Source of the DNA: Datnioides undecimradiatus
Lineage: Eukaryota; Chordata; Actinopteri; Lobotiformes; Datnioididae
Assembly: GCA_008933995.1 (NCBI GenBank)
Contig: WARS01000013.1
Location: forward strand, 16,061,806-16,125,805
Length of the DNA: 64,000 nt
Reading direction: 5' to 3'
How positions within the stretch are numbered: position 1 is the first letter of the stretch; every line of letters starts with the position of its first letter. The notes beneath the pieces were generated by a model. That model made no database searches. It was not told the DNA's origin and saw nothing but the letters and a program-made list of their open reading frames with translations. Shown here piece after piece: positions 1 to 16,262 of the stretch. A program made the translations under genes and the position numbers.

Positions 1-1
1 A

Positions 2-4112
<4,111 letters not shown>

Positions 4113-5341
4113 AGAGAACAAATGCCTCTCCTGTGGACATTGTGTTGCCTCAGCACTTTGAAGGAGATCTTGTCCTATTGCCTTTATCATCATATGGTCT
4201 AAGTTCTACTAGATGGCTAACAAGAACATGAAAAGATTTGGCTATGACTTTATTAGCTCCTCTGTCAGAGGAAGAGATTAAAATGAAACCAGGCTGGCAT
4301 CTTGGCTGGTTTGCTGGCATCTAAAGCAATAATCCTGTCTCAGCTGTCAAACTGTATAGGTGTATGGAAGAGTGTAAAGCTCCAGGAAATTAAGGGAGAT
4401 TTTTAAGAAACCAGTGCAGGAGGGGATATTCAATGATGCAGTTATGTATTTTTGTACTTTTCTGTCATTTCTGTCCCTCGTGATCTCACTTTATACAAAT
4501 CATGTAATGTACTGTATCTCAAAATTTTGTTTCACAGACTGACACCCATATTACGTTACACAAACACCAGGCATTGAATGGAACATGGTACTGGCATGTA
4601 TGCTATACCCTCTCACCCTGTGTGTTTTGCCTACTGTATGCCTCCTTTTACATCACATGCACATGCATAAAATTGTGTTGGTGTGTGCAGGTATTTTTTA
4701 GATGGATTTAGTGCTTCTATAGTCAGTAACATTGTTTAGGGAATCCTTATTTTCTCCATGGTTCTATGATGCCTTTTTCTAGCAGACAGATATAGGCATT
4801 ATTGAGTTGGAGGATATTTGAATCACTCTGTATTAAAATAATGTTATTGCAGAACTGAATAATTCCTTCTCTCATCATTGCACTGTCTTGAGAAACCAAG
4901 CACATCCCAGGGTCTCAAATGTCCTCAAAAGAATTGATCTTTTTTTTGTTGTTGTTAGTACATGATTTCTACATGATGGTCTTCTATTCTTTTGTGTGGC
5001 ATTATTGGTGTTGGTGTTGTTCATCAAACTGAAGCATAGTGCAAACAATCATTCCATACATTTTATTCATTTTATGGCCTGTCGTCAGTTTTACTGGAAA
5101 ATTGTAACTATGGTATATAAGTATGTATTGAAGGATGTGTCATTTTGTGTTGGATGGGTGGGCATTTTACTGTAAACATAGGGTGTTATATTTGTATATT
5201 ACTTGAATATAGGAATTTTAATGTTAAAATAATAGTGATGTATATGTACGATGAATGTGTACATTAACATGAGTTGTATGAGTAATGGGTGTACTTTTTT
5301 ACTCTCATCATATTTTACATCTGATTCTAAATAAATACATT
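4113..5341 (+). other. prkcd: prkcd 3' UTR with poly(A) signal
   Basis: AT-rich non-coding stretch after the TGA at 4110-4112. A canonical AATAAA at 5330-5335 is the likely end of the transcript, giving a 3' UTR of about 1.2 kb. No coding potential is seen. Confidence 0.7.
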
Positions 5342-7084
5342 GTATACTCTGAATTCTTGTCAACCAGTGTAACTTGGATTTGTTTTTAAATTCTTTAACG
5401 TGTTGTGTATGTCACAAGGTGTCATATGTAGGAGCTCTTAGAAAAACAAAAATCTTTTTGTAAAGACTTGCATACCATAGAAATTCCTGTACTAATCACT
5501 GCATTCCTGCTGTTATGGTGTGGTTTTCCAGTCACTGCTGGTTTCCAGTGATTGATTACTATCGTTATGGTGCCTATTTTGGACGTTGTGATGTAATGTA
5601 AATGTAAAATCCTTTCTAAGGGCACTAAAACATGTCCAATATACATCAGGGATTTTGTCAGTATAAGACCTGCCAGGGTGTAATGCCATCTAGCGGTCAG
5701 GTGCCATAACTTCACCACCCAGTGTAACGTGTGAACGAAAGACGAGGACACATTCCTGCAGTGCGTACGGCTTATGACCTGTCCTCGTCCTCTGTCCCCA
5801 GCAGTAATCCGCTGCGTGCTGCAGGATGTGGACAGTGAACAAACACACAGGCAGGCATGAAGCAAAAACAGCGATATGCACTGAACGATAAACCTGCTTA
5901 AGTTGTTGAGAAATTTGCCTTTATGCAAACAGCCGTATAAAGAATGCACCATTAAAGTTGTAGACCTATAAAAATAATGAAATGACCCCACATAATTGTC
6001 AGATTGAAAGGCATAATCCAAAGACCAAAATAATAAAACAAAATATGCATGCTTTCTTCCCGGTGTGTTTGTCTGCTAAAACCAATTTCCTAATATTAGT
6101 TGTATAGTCCGCTGTTTGAAAGCTTACAGAGAGAGCATCTCCACACTTTAATAAAATGATTGAATGAATTTGGGAGTAAATGCCTGCCCCCTTTTGATTT
6201 ATTCATGGCTCTCCAATTGTTCCGACTGTTCGGGAAAGATCCGATCGCTTATCAGTAGAATGCATTTATTGCACTGTTTTCACCTCAACGCATGCAAAAC
6301 GCGGATATTTTTCTTTTGTTATAATAGGCATCCGAACGGCGAGTCTATTGTGGAGGATTATCAGAGGCAGTAGCCCTATATATGGTCCGAAAACCTGTTT
6401 CAGGCTACACATTGAGCTTGGAGGCACCCAGAAACGACAGTCAAAACGACAAATGCGCTTATTTAATGAAGAAAGCACATTTGTAACACGAAATGGATGG
6501 ACTTTGAGCGTTGCACTCACAGTGTCAAGGCATATTTCCAGCAGTTTCTCCCGCCCTCTCCAAAAACCCGACTTGAAATCCTCCTGCTGCAGAAGTACCG
6601 TGCCGTGACATATATAATTTTATGCAGTCATTAAGACTGGACGTTATTGTGATTTATTTAAAAGTAGTTATACATCCAGCCTTTGTTTGTGTATTTTATT
6701 TACTTGGCAAATGTTACATTTTAGGGAAATTAAGCAAGTCGACGTCATATTAATTACAGAACATATTGCCTTTTTGTGGCAAAAACCAAAAATTAGTCCA
6801 CTTATCAAAAGTGGGTCGATTACATGTGCAATTAATTCCAGTTCAACCAATAACTAAGTGTTGATTCCGGTGGGGATACAGCCGTTGAACGGTTGTTCAG
6901 GTTAACCCTCGTGTCCTTGTGACGATGAACACAAAGCGAAAACCAGTCTGTTTTTTTTTCCTTTTGTTTTGCGCGTGTTACATATTTTGTGTTTTTGATT
7001 CTGGTTGTGTGATATTTTATTGTGTGTGTGAAGATGGAAGTCAGTGTGATGTAGCCGGGCTCAGAGGCATATAGGCGGCAGAAC
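5342..7084. other. Intergenic region between prkcd and sfmbt1
   Basis: I see no recognisable gene. A 199-codon minus-strand frame (5422-6021) has no family motif and irregular composition. No tRNA or obvious transposon ends were seen. Confidence 0.5.
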
Positions 7085-7190
7085 ATGCGCAGTGGCCGTT
7101 TGTGCCATATTGGAATGAGGTCGTGAACGAGAACTACGTCAAGCTAGCGAGACGCTGCCAGAGCGGCACCGGAAGTCTCGCGATTTAATC
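7085..7190 (+). promoter_or_regulatory. sfmbt1: sfmbt1 core promoter (TATA-less, CpG-rich)
   Basis: In order: an NRF1-like half site (ATGCGCAGTG, 7085-7094), a YY1-type element (GCCATATTGG, 7104-7113), and an ETS site CCGGAAGT (7169-7176) running directly into TCTCGCGA (7176-7183), a motif of housekeeping promoters. CpG density is clearly above the flanks and no TATA box is seen. These are motif matches only; the start site is inferred to lie just downstream. Confidence 0.6.
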
Positions 7191-7373
7191 CTCAACGCGG
7201 AAAGTCTGGCTGTTGCTGGGGCGACGGTTGTAACTGACGTTCTGGCAAACGTTTTATTTTGAAGCGTTAAACCGGGGCTCTCGGGTTTTATCCACGTTAG
7301 CTCAACGTTGCTACGAGCGAGCAGGCGGAGAGGAACGGCATCTAAAAAAGCGACTTGGAAAAACTACTTAGCG
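7184..7373 (+). other. sfmbt1: sfmbt1 non-coding exon 1 (5' UTR), start approximate
   Basis: GC-rich stretch after the promoter motifs, ending in a good donor (GCG|GTAAGG at 7373/7374). The next acceptor that reaches the start codon is at 11309/11310, so the first intron would be about 3.9 kb. The 5' edge is inferred from the promoter motifs. Confidence 0.5.
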
Positions 7374-10300
7374 GTAAGGGGCGAATTTTGCGACTAAATA
7401 TTCACATGCTCTGTGTTGTTTGTTACTAATCCCTAACGGTGTTTTGTATTGTGGTGGTGCGTTCGTCTTTTTTCCCGTCTCTCAAAAAGATGAGTCGGGC
7501 TCGGTCGAGTGTAAGCGCCCTTATTGCTCGTCAGCCTGCTCTTATTGCTCAAGCTGTGACGTTCAGTAACTTGACTCGGACACAGGCGATTTTACCATGT
7601 GTCCAGTGAGTCCCACACGGTCGTTTTTCATCTAGGACCTTATCTTTATTTATTAGACCGCAACTGAATAATTTCCTCGATCGGCATTTGTCATGTTCTC
7701 CTCAGAGTGAAAGTTAGACCGTCGGCGCTGTAGTCTCCCTCTGCAAAGCCGTTGCGTTAATGGCCCATCTCTGTTTCTGAATGCTGCGGTTAGTCTGTGG
7801 AAAGCAGTGCAACCTTAAGCTAGTTTCAGTTAAAGGATTGTGTGGAAATTTCCAGCGATTTTCGCCTTGAATAACTCTGTATATTTATCATGTCGAAGTC
7901 TTACATAATGAAGGTTGAACGACCTCCGTCGCGTTTGTGTGTGTCTCTGTGTGGCTCACAAACAGCTAAATCAACTCATCGCTTTATAAATGCTATTCGC
8001 TTTTGTCAGTCTTGACCAGTCGATGAGCGGTATGATGCTGTGGTTATTGTCATTTTGTTGTCACAGTCCACGTTGACTTACTGCAACCGATTTTCTTAAC
8101 TTCCCCCTTTGTGCAACTTGAGTGATCCGCTGGCAGCGCTGCTATAGTTGACGTGCCGCTATGCAATGGCAACGAGTAGCATTTTTGCAATTGAATGAAA
8201 CGCCGTTGTTTTTTTATGCGTGGATTTGTCTTTTTCAGCACCCTGGTTAGTCTCAAGACAGAGCAGATTTTCCAGTTGACAGAATTAGTTTGACAGAGCT
8301 TGTGGATTACCATCCACTGAGCAGGCCAACTGCTATTGCTTGGTCTTAAGTGTAACCATTTGTTGGCAACCATATTGTCAATATTAATGATGTTTGGAGG
8401 ATTTAAAGTGAGGATTTAAAGCGTCTTGACAGTTGTAAGTTATCATAGAAACAGGATGGAAACCTCCAGTGTGCTGCACAGTAATTTGATTCTCAAATGT
8501 ATCAATTTAAATCTGACACCACTTTGTTTACCAACCTTCTTAACTGGGCACGTCACCTAAACTCCACAAAACAATCTCTTACCCATAGTGCTATTAAGTT
8601 TTATGGTCTTCAGACACCAATCAACTAGACTGATGTAACCAGCTAAACACAAAAAAGGTGAGTGGAATGATGTTTCTGCTGTTCATAGCGTTGGAAATTT
8701 ATGAAAGGAAAAAAAATGAAATATTCACCATCTGCACCTCTCCATAGTCAGTGAGTTAATCAGCTGACATTACTGTGAACAGTTTTTATCAGAACTTCTC
8801 CCAACACCAAATATTTCCAATGAAAACAGTTCACTGATCTGTTGGCCTGACTATTGGGAATATGGTGGACATAACAGGCAACTGTTGCAAGGTTTCAGAC
8901 ATATTTAAGTTGTTATTTAAATGTGTTTTTAATGCTGTACCACAAACAGAAACAGATAGTTCTAACCAAAATTAACAGCATGGCTCAATAGCACTACATG
9001 CAAGTGAGAAAAAATGTTTTTCAACTTTAGTACCCTTACTTTTTTATTGACACAAATTCATAACACACTATGGCAGAAAATGAATAAAAATAATCATAAA
9101 AAAGCAAGTAAGTGTACATATGAGAACAGGTTTATTTATGTTGAATTAGGGACACCAACAGGAGGACATACTCATTTTCTACCTTATTTTCTGCTACATT
9201 ACTGCTCATGATGTCACACCATCTAAATGTGATCAGGAGATGACATGAAATGTTTTAGCAGCTAATTTCCTTTTATTGAATATTGACTTTGATTTTATTT
9301 TGGGGAAAAGCTATACTGTGTGTGAATGGGTATTTTGTCAGATTACATTTTCCACCCAGGGACCTCAGTGGTTCAGGGGGGCCTGCCTAGAAATATTCAA
9401 TCGCATGTTAAGTGCTGATGAGAATATGATTCAGTAAGTGCTTGTAAAGAGGATGTTGTCTGTGTGTGTGTGTGCTTTTGTATTGGTGGGTGTGTGCACA
9501 CTCTTTCTCTTTCAGGTTCAGTCAGTCTCGGGTGGTGCAGAAAGATTCAGGCAGACTGCTGATGTCTGTGGTCCACGTAGACCACTTACTGTGAGAGAAA
9601 CAGGGGAAGTTGCATTTCTTCCTGTCTGCCCAATACAAGCAGAGGCTGTACTGCTCTACAAAGTTAAGTGCTGTAGAAACCTACAGCTGAGGCAGTCAAC
9701 TACGTCATAATCATTGTACATCTACAGACCGATTTCCTCTTTTCAGAAAGACTGATTCAGTTCATCTTGTTTAAATCGCATCAGAAACATTCACAAAAAT
9801 AGAAAAGCTGTGAAGTCAACTGTAGAAGAATATCGTTGGACTTTGTAGGCATCAGGAGTATAAAACAGAATCCACTTAAAGTCACGCCATAAATTCATAA
9901 ATGATATACATATGCTAAGCATCAGGTGTAAGAATACAGCCTCTTAACTTTAGGTCCGTATTTCTCCTCTTGTCTCCACTGCTCTTTTTTCCCCCCAGTT
10001 TTGTGTTTGGAGTGTGACCCTTAGGGACAATAAGACCCTCTGGTGTGTATGTATGTGTGGGAGGGAGGGGGAGAAAGACAGAGAGAGTCTGGGCAGGGTC
10101 GTGGGTGAAAGGTGGCCCTGATCCCGACAGAGCACGGGGTCGCTGTGGCGGTCCGGTAGTCGGGAGGGGGTGGTTTCTGGTGGTGGCCATGGTTTTAATA
10201 GAGACGTCAGACATGACAAAGACAGGCCTGACAGGCCGGCTGAATGGAGCTGCAGTGACAGAGCAGCTATCCTCAGCATCCCATACACCGCTCTCTCCAC

Positions 10301-11309
10301 TGGCGTCACGCCCCATGCTCCCTTCTTTCTCATTCATACCAACTCTCTTGTTGTATTAACTTATTTCATCTGTTTATCACAATGCCGTGGGTCAGTTTGA
10401 TGTGTCAAAGTCTGACGTGTATCCACATTGATGTTAAGGCACATTGTGTTATTCACACTAGGGCAGGAAGAGGTATATGATTTTTAAAAAAGATGAGCCC
10501 AAATGAGTTTTGCAAGTAGAGGTGGAGCAGTATGAGATTAGCATAGTTTAATATATTTCCTGCCGATCACGTACCATCTGGTGCATTACGTAGGTGGTAG
10601 CCTGTGCCACCCCAAATGAATGGCAAATATACAGCATGTAATTTGTATTTTGTTTGCGAGTTCTTGTGTTTTATATTGGCTGAGTCCAGGACCACATTAA
10701 AGCACTTGGATATTGACGTAGTAAAGTAAGGTGAACAACAGTTTGGTGTCTGAAAAACTCTATTATCAAGGCCTTGATTTTAGAAAGGCTGAAAAAAATC
10801 CGAACCAATTAATTTCGTTTAAGCCTTGAAGCAGGGTTTGTAAATTAAGGCTATTTAAGGTTGAATATTGTTTTTCTTGCATAAGCTTGATCTAAAGTTA
10901 CCAGTCAGTTTTCCGGCTGTCATATTTGCTGGGACATTCGTGTTGACTGATTATATTTTTTTTTTCTGTGACTAGTTAGTTGTCAGGTGTCTCAGGTGCT
11001 ATTATGTAGTTATGATAGCAAGCCTTAATCACTTTTTTCAGCTTTTCTGTAACTCTTTGCTGACCTGTTTTGGCTTGTGATGCCTGTTTCATTTGGCTTA
11101 TAGTTATTGGCAGTGGCATGTTGAGATATTATTGAGTAATGTCAAGATCTACAGAAGATGATTTGATTTTAGCACTGGCACAGCATAGTGTGTTGCAGAT
11201 AACTATAAGGAAGGTGGCTCAGCAAAACACATGCTTTTCAGTAGTTTGGACCAACACTCATTCATTTACTCTCGCTGGATAATAATCCTCCTTCTCTGTT
11301 TCTTCTCAG
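7374..11309 (+). other. sfmbt1 intron 1, no recognised gene
   Basis: Non-coding. It contains a G-rich tract at about 10057-10072 (GGGAGGGAGGGGG) that might fold as a quadruplex, and open frames on the minus strand at 9915-10337 that match no family I know. CpG content is raised in the first 800 bases next to the promoter. Confidence 0.5.
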
Positions 11310-11342
11310 AGCTCCAAGACTTGGCCTTGAGGGGGCACCGCC

Positions 11343-14300
11343 ATGAGTCAGGAGTCACTGGAGTCTGGTAAGAAGTTCTCTGTGAACAGCTGCGTGAAAT
11401 CAGTATGATAATATGTTTTGGAGAGCAGGTTGGAAAAGAGAAATGTGTTGTGTGTGTTCCAGATGGAGAATCTGCTCAGGATGTGTGCGACTTCAACTGG
11501 GATGACTACCTGGAGGAGACTGGAGCTGTGTCTGTGCCGCATCACGCTTTCAAACATGTGGGTGCTGACAACATTTACAGCTATCACACAGCAGCTATTC
11601 ATAATCAGTCACAAACATCTGCTTAAAGTCCTTATTAAGTTTCAAGTAACAGTTTATTTTAAACTTTATTAAGTCTGAAAACATGACTCAAATTTTAGGA
11701 ATGAGTCAGCCATCCAGTTATAAAGTATAAATTCAGAAGTCACTGTAATATCACCTCACATGTGATACTTACTTGCTATCAAAAAAGGAAACAAGCTATA
11801 AGCTCACTATTATTAAAATAATTTAGATAAGAGAAATGAAAATAAGATAAAACTTTCAGTTAAGTAGCTTAACTGGAATAAGAACCAGTTATAGAATTAA
11901 AAAAAAGTTGTGAATTTTTTGGGTCACCACCTGCACAGCAAAAATTCAAATTTTCAAACTGTGAGTCTGCCAATCAAGTTAATGTTTCTACATATCTCTG
12001 CCTTTCTGTCCATGTCTTAGGTGGACCAGGGCCTGCAGACAGGACTCACCCCAGGCATGAAGCTGGAGGTGTGTGCGCGCACAGAGGCTGACAGCCCTTA
12101 CTGGGTGGCAAACATCATCACCACATGTGGCCAGCTGCTGCTGCTACGCTATGAGGGCTACCAGGATGACCGGCGTGCTGACTTCTGGTGTGACATCATG
12201 ACAGCAGACCTCCACCCTCTGGGCTGGAGCCGCCAACATGGGAAGACTATGAGAGCCCCTGAAGGTGAGTCATGACTGATGTTGGTTTGGTAATGGTTGG
12301 TATTTTTTGTTAGTTTGTTTGTTTTTATAGCTGTGAATGGTTTAGTAAAAGCAGTAATCCAACTGTAGACACTGGAAAAGTCTTTTTATTCCTGTGGAGT
12401 GATTGTAAACATGGCTAATGTGCAGAGTATAAAAGGCCATGAAAAGTTATTCTGGTTACAAATCTGACTGATTTTATTTAATAATTGAAATATTTTCATT
12501 TTTGGTTTTGATGAAGAATTGCAAATGTTGTGTCACTTTACCTTAGTGCAAATTATATATTAAAACCAGTTGTTAAATTAACTTTAGGATTTTTTTTTGT
12601 GAGATGGACAGAAAAAATCCTCAGTGACGAGGGCACACAGTTTTAATACTGTGTACTTGTTCCCAGATACCATTTAATGGTATAACTTAACTATAAGTAA
12701 TTGTGCTTTTGTTCAGCGTAGCAAGGAGTAATGAATATTTCTGTCCTCATGATACACTGGTTCCTCAGTAGTCTCAGATAAAACTCTCATGTTGCCCTTC
12801 TGCTGTTCTGGTTTCATGAAAAATAGTTTGTCTGAAAATTGGCAAGAGCTTTACAGTTTTTAATGGAAAGTGCTGAAGCACTTTCACTCTTTTTTCCTTC
12901 TGTTTATATTGATTAATACAAACTAATTAACACTTGATGCCTAGAAATGTTAGCTTGTTGAAATACAGAAATATTATGAAGTGAAATACCAGAGCAACTG
13001 AAATAATTGTGGTATGTGGTAAGTGCGTAAAACATTTAACATGGTGGAAAGTTGTTTACATTATGAAAGTCCAATTAGATGTAATAATCTGTTACCTTTC
13101 TATTAATTCCAGTACTAATTCTTATTTTTTTGGTAATGCTTTGATTGAGGGTGACTAAGAGAGACTACGCAGAAAAGAGTATGTGCAATCTTAAACCAAT
13201 GTTGTTGTTTGGTTAATAAAATAAACACTGTGGTGTGTATGAACAAACTCAGGTGTGCGTGAGAAGCATCAGGACTGGGAGGCTCTGCTGGAAAAGGCCT
13301 TGGCTGAGGAGTGCGGCGCGCCTGCCAACCTGCTGGAATTGGTAAGGCGGGAGAACTGAGCAGCTGTCCTTCTTACAAACTCCTCACACCCAGGGTGGGA
13401 CGTTGGCTCTCCTTTTTCTCTCAAGTCTCTGTCTGTGCCAAGAACACTTGCTTCTATCAGTACTGATTTGATTCATTTGACAACTTTAAAAAACATGTAA
13501 TGTGGTAAATAAAACTGTTGAGGTTGTCATAATAAAGTTAGACCTCACCCATTACTGCTCAAGTGGAGAGGCAAGTTCGGTAAATACAACTGACATTAGA
13601 AAAACACAGTTAAAGCTGACAGTTTATACCTTCAGATGATCAGAATTGTCAACAGTGACTCTGCAGTGTTCACGCACAAATGTGCGCAGTGTACGACTGT
13701 TATGTTTTGTTTTATTGTTTGCTACGTCATTTTCTCACTGCAGATTTAAATCTCCAAGTGTTTAATGTGTTTAAGCCCATTTTCACGTGGCAAAAAGACA
13801 GTTTGCACTTCTAACGTCTATTGGAATAAACATGAACCTCAACTAAGTGATTTTATATTTATTATGAAGTCTTACATGCATGTCTAGTGTGAAGTCCCAA
13901 GTCTCCAAAAAACAAGCTTATGAGCTTTTGTTTGTGGCACCAAAGCTGAAAGCAAATTCATTGTAGGAGCGGCCTGTGAAATTCTTTGGAGCCATTAGTT
14001 AGCTTTCAATGACTGTGCTTCAGTTCTGCCACTTAGTCATGCAGTGCATTCTCTCCCAGTACAAATTCCTCCCCTTGCCTAGGCGTGTGTTCATTTGTGT
14101 TTGTGTAAGTGTGTGTGCACTATCAGCTTCTCATTTACTGCCCTTCACCCACCTCCCCTGCAGCCCCAGCGTGGAAGAGATCCAGTGGAGCTCCTATGTG
14201 CAGGCTGCTATGTGGAGCTCCAGGACAGCGTTGACCTGGGGCTGGCCTGGGCAGCTGAGGTAGAGGAGAACGTTGGAGGAAGGCTGAAGCTGCGCCTGGT

Positions 14301-16200
14301 AGGCACTGAGGGCCTCCCAGACACACCCGCAACCCTCTGGCTCTTTTACCTCCACCCACGCCTCCACCCACCCGGCTGGGCCAAAGAGCATGGCTGCACC
14401 CTCAGGCCTCCCTCAGGTCTGTGGCACTGACATGGGTCAGATTCTTACATTTAGAAACAAAAGGAGGAAAAGGGAAATCATTTCTAGATCTAGAGGTTTA
14501 TTGCCAAAGAAGGCCTGACTGATGGAAGGACAGATTAAGAACTGAGAACATACTTGCTCATTCAGATCTGTAGGTTTTCACATGTCACATTATGTGAGTT
14601 ACAGTAATATTATAATAAGACTTTGACCAGTTGTTGGTGAATGAAATGCAAGCAACCAGTTTTCAAAACATGATGGTATCCCACCAGGCCTTGAAATTGA
14701 TTTTCCATGCAGGATTAGATGGATTGTTTTTAGGGCCATGATCCGCCAATGCCCTTCAAGTGAATAAAGTTTGTTAATATGCAAGATGTTAGAAGCACCG
14801 GAGGGTATTTCTCTCTCCCGACACAGCTGATCTACCTTCTGGTATCACTACTGCTAAGACTTATTGATATTTAATGCTGGGCTTTTATTGCTGGATACCT
14901 GGATATTGTGCTTTAACAAGTTAATAACAGAATATAGTGAATAGTGGTGCATTACACTGATCATAATCATAGCCTTTTATATTACTTGTATTTTATGATA
15001 AAAGAAAATGTAAAAACCAAACTTCAGCCTTCTTATTCTGCACATCATCTCCTTTATAAGGCCACCTGGAACCTGGTCCGTTTGAAAAGAAGTACTGTTT
15101 TGTTTTTTGTTTTTTTTTATTTATTTTTTTGGTTTGTTTGTTTGGTTCCCAAATTAATTGTGTCAACCTGTTTGGAGGTCCAGTGCAAAGAACACACAAA
15201 CACACTCTATGTCTTAGAAAATCCAGGCGTGTAGTTGTTACAGTAGGCGAGAATTGAATTGAAATGTAATATATCTTTTGCCTTCTCATTAGATATATCT
15301 TTGATAATTAAATTGTATGTCAGTCTTCTGGATTCACTCTTCAGCAACTGATTTGCATGTATTTGTTTCAGACCTGCTGGCCCTGCGAACAGAGAAAGAG
15401 TGGGAGGAAGTGAGACAGAAGATCAGTGACCTGCCCCAGGATGAAGCTCTGAATGCAGAGTTCAGTAAGGTACTGCCAACTGTGCTCTTATTTGTTTTTA
15501 CTGTTTACTCATTCATTAAAATTTGGTCTTCATGCAATAAGCAAAGTGTTGTGTCATTCTCCTCTGAAGTAGGTGCTGAAACAACTGCTGAGTTTTGGAA
15601 ATGACTGTGTGTATGTGTGTCTCAGGATCAGCCTGCCATTGCTGCTCATTGTTTCAAGGAAGGAATGAAACTGGAAGCTGTTGACCCTGCTGCTCCAATT
15701 TCCATCAGACCTGCCACTGTCACCAAGGTAACAGACTTTCCAATCAAATCTGTCTCTCCTGTGCTGCAATGTGTCTTTCCTGTTTGCTGTTTATTTGCCT
15801 TAGTTGCTTATGTTCATTACCCTTATGTTTTCATTTAGTTAATACTGAGGCTAGAAAAATAATCTCCTAACCTCACTAAGGTTAAGGTAAAGGTGGCTGG
15901 TTGGTTAAAACTTAAAACTCAATTAGAGTCGTATATGGAAGTCTCCAAAAATAACTGCCTTTCCTCTTCAGGTGTTCAATGAGCAGTACTTCCTGGTGAC
16001 AATGGACGACCTTTGTGGTATTGAGGAGTCAGAGGGTGCCGGGAGGTCGTTTCTGTGTCACAGAGACAGTCCAGGGATCTTCCCTGCTCAGTGGAGCCTC
16101 AAAAATGGGCTCCCTCTCAGCCCTCCTCCAGGTCTGACAGATGTTTACCCTTACTACTTTAGCAATTATCAGTGATATCAGAACCTAAACGTGGCAGTGA

Positions 16201-16262
<62 letters not shown>

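Noticed and set aside
5422..6021. 199-codon minus-strand open frame
   Set aside because: No recognisable domain, no splice partners, Cys/His/Ser-rich composition typical of chance frames, and no conserved neighbour expected there.
9915..10337. 140-codon minus-strand open frame in sfmbt1 intron 1
   Set aside because: It arises from a purine-rich low-complexity stretch read in several overlapping frames; no family match.
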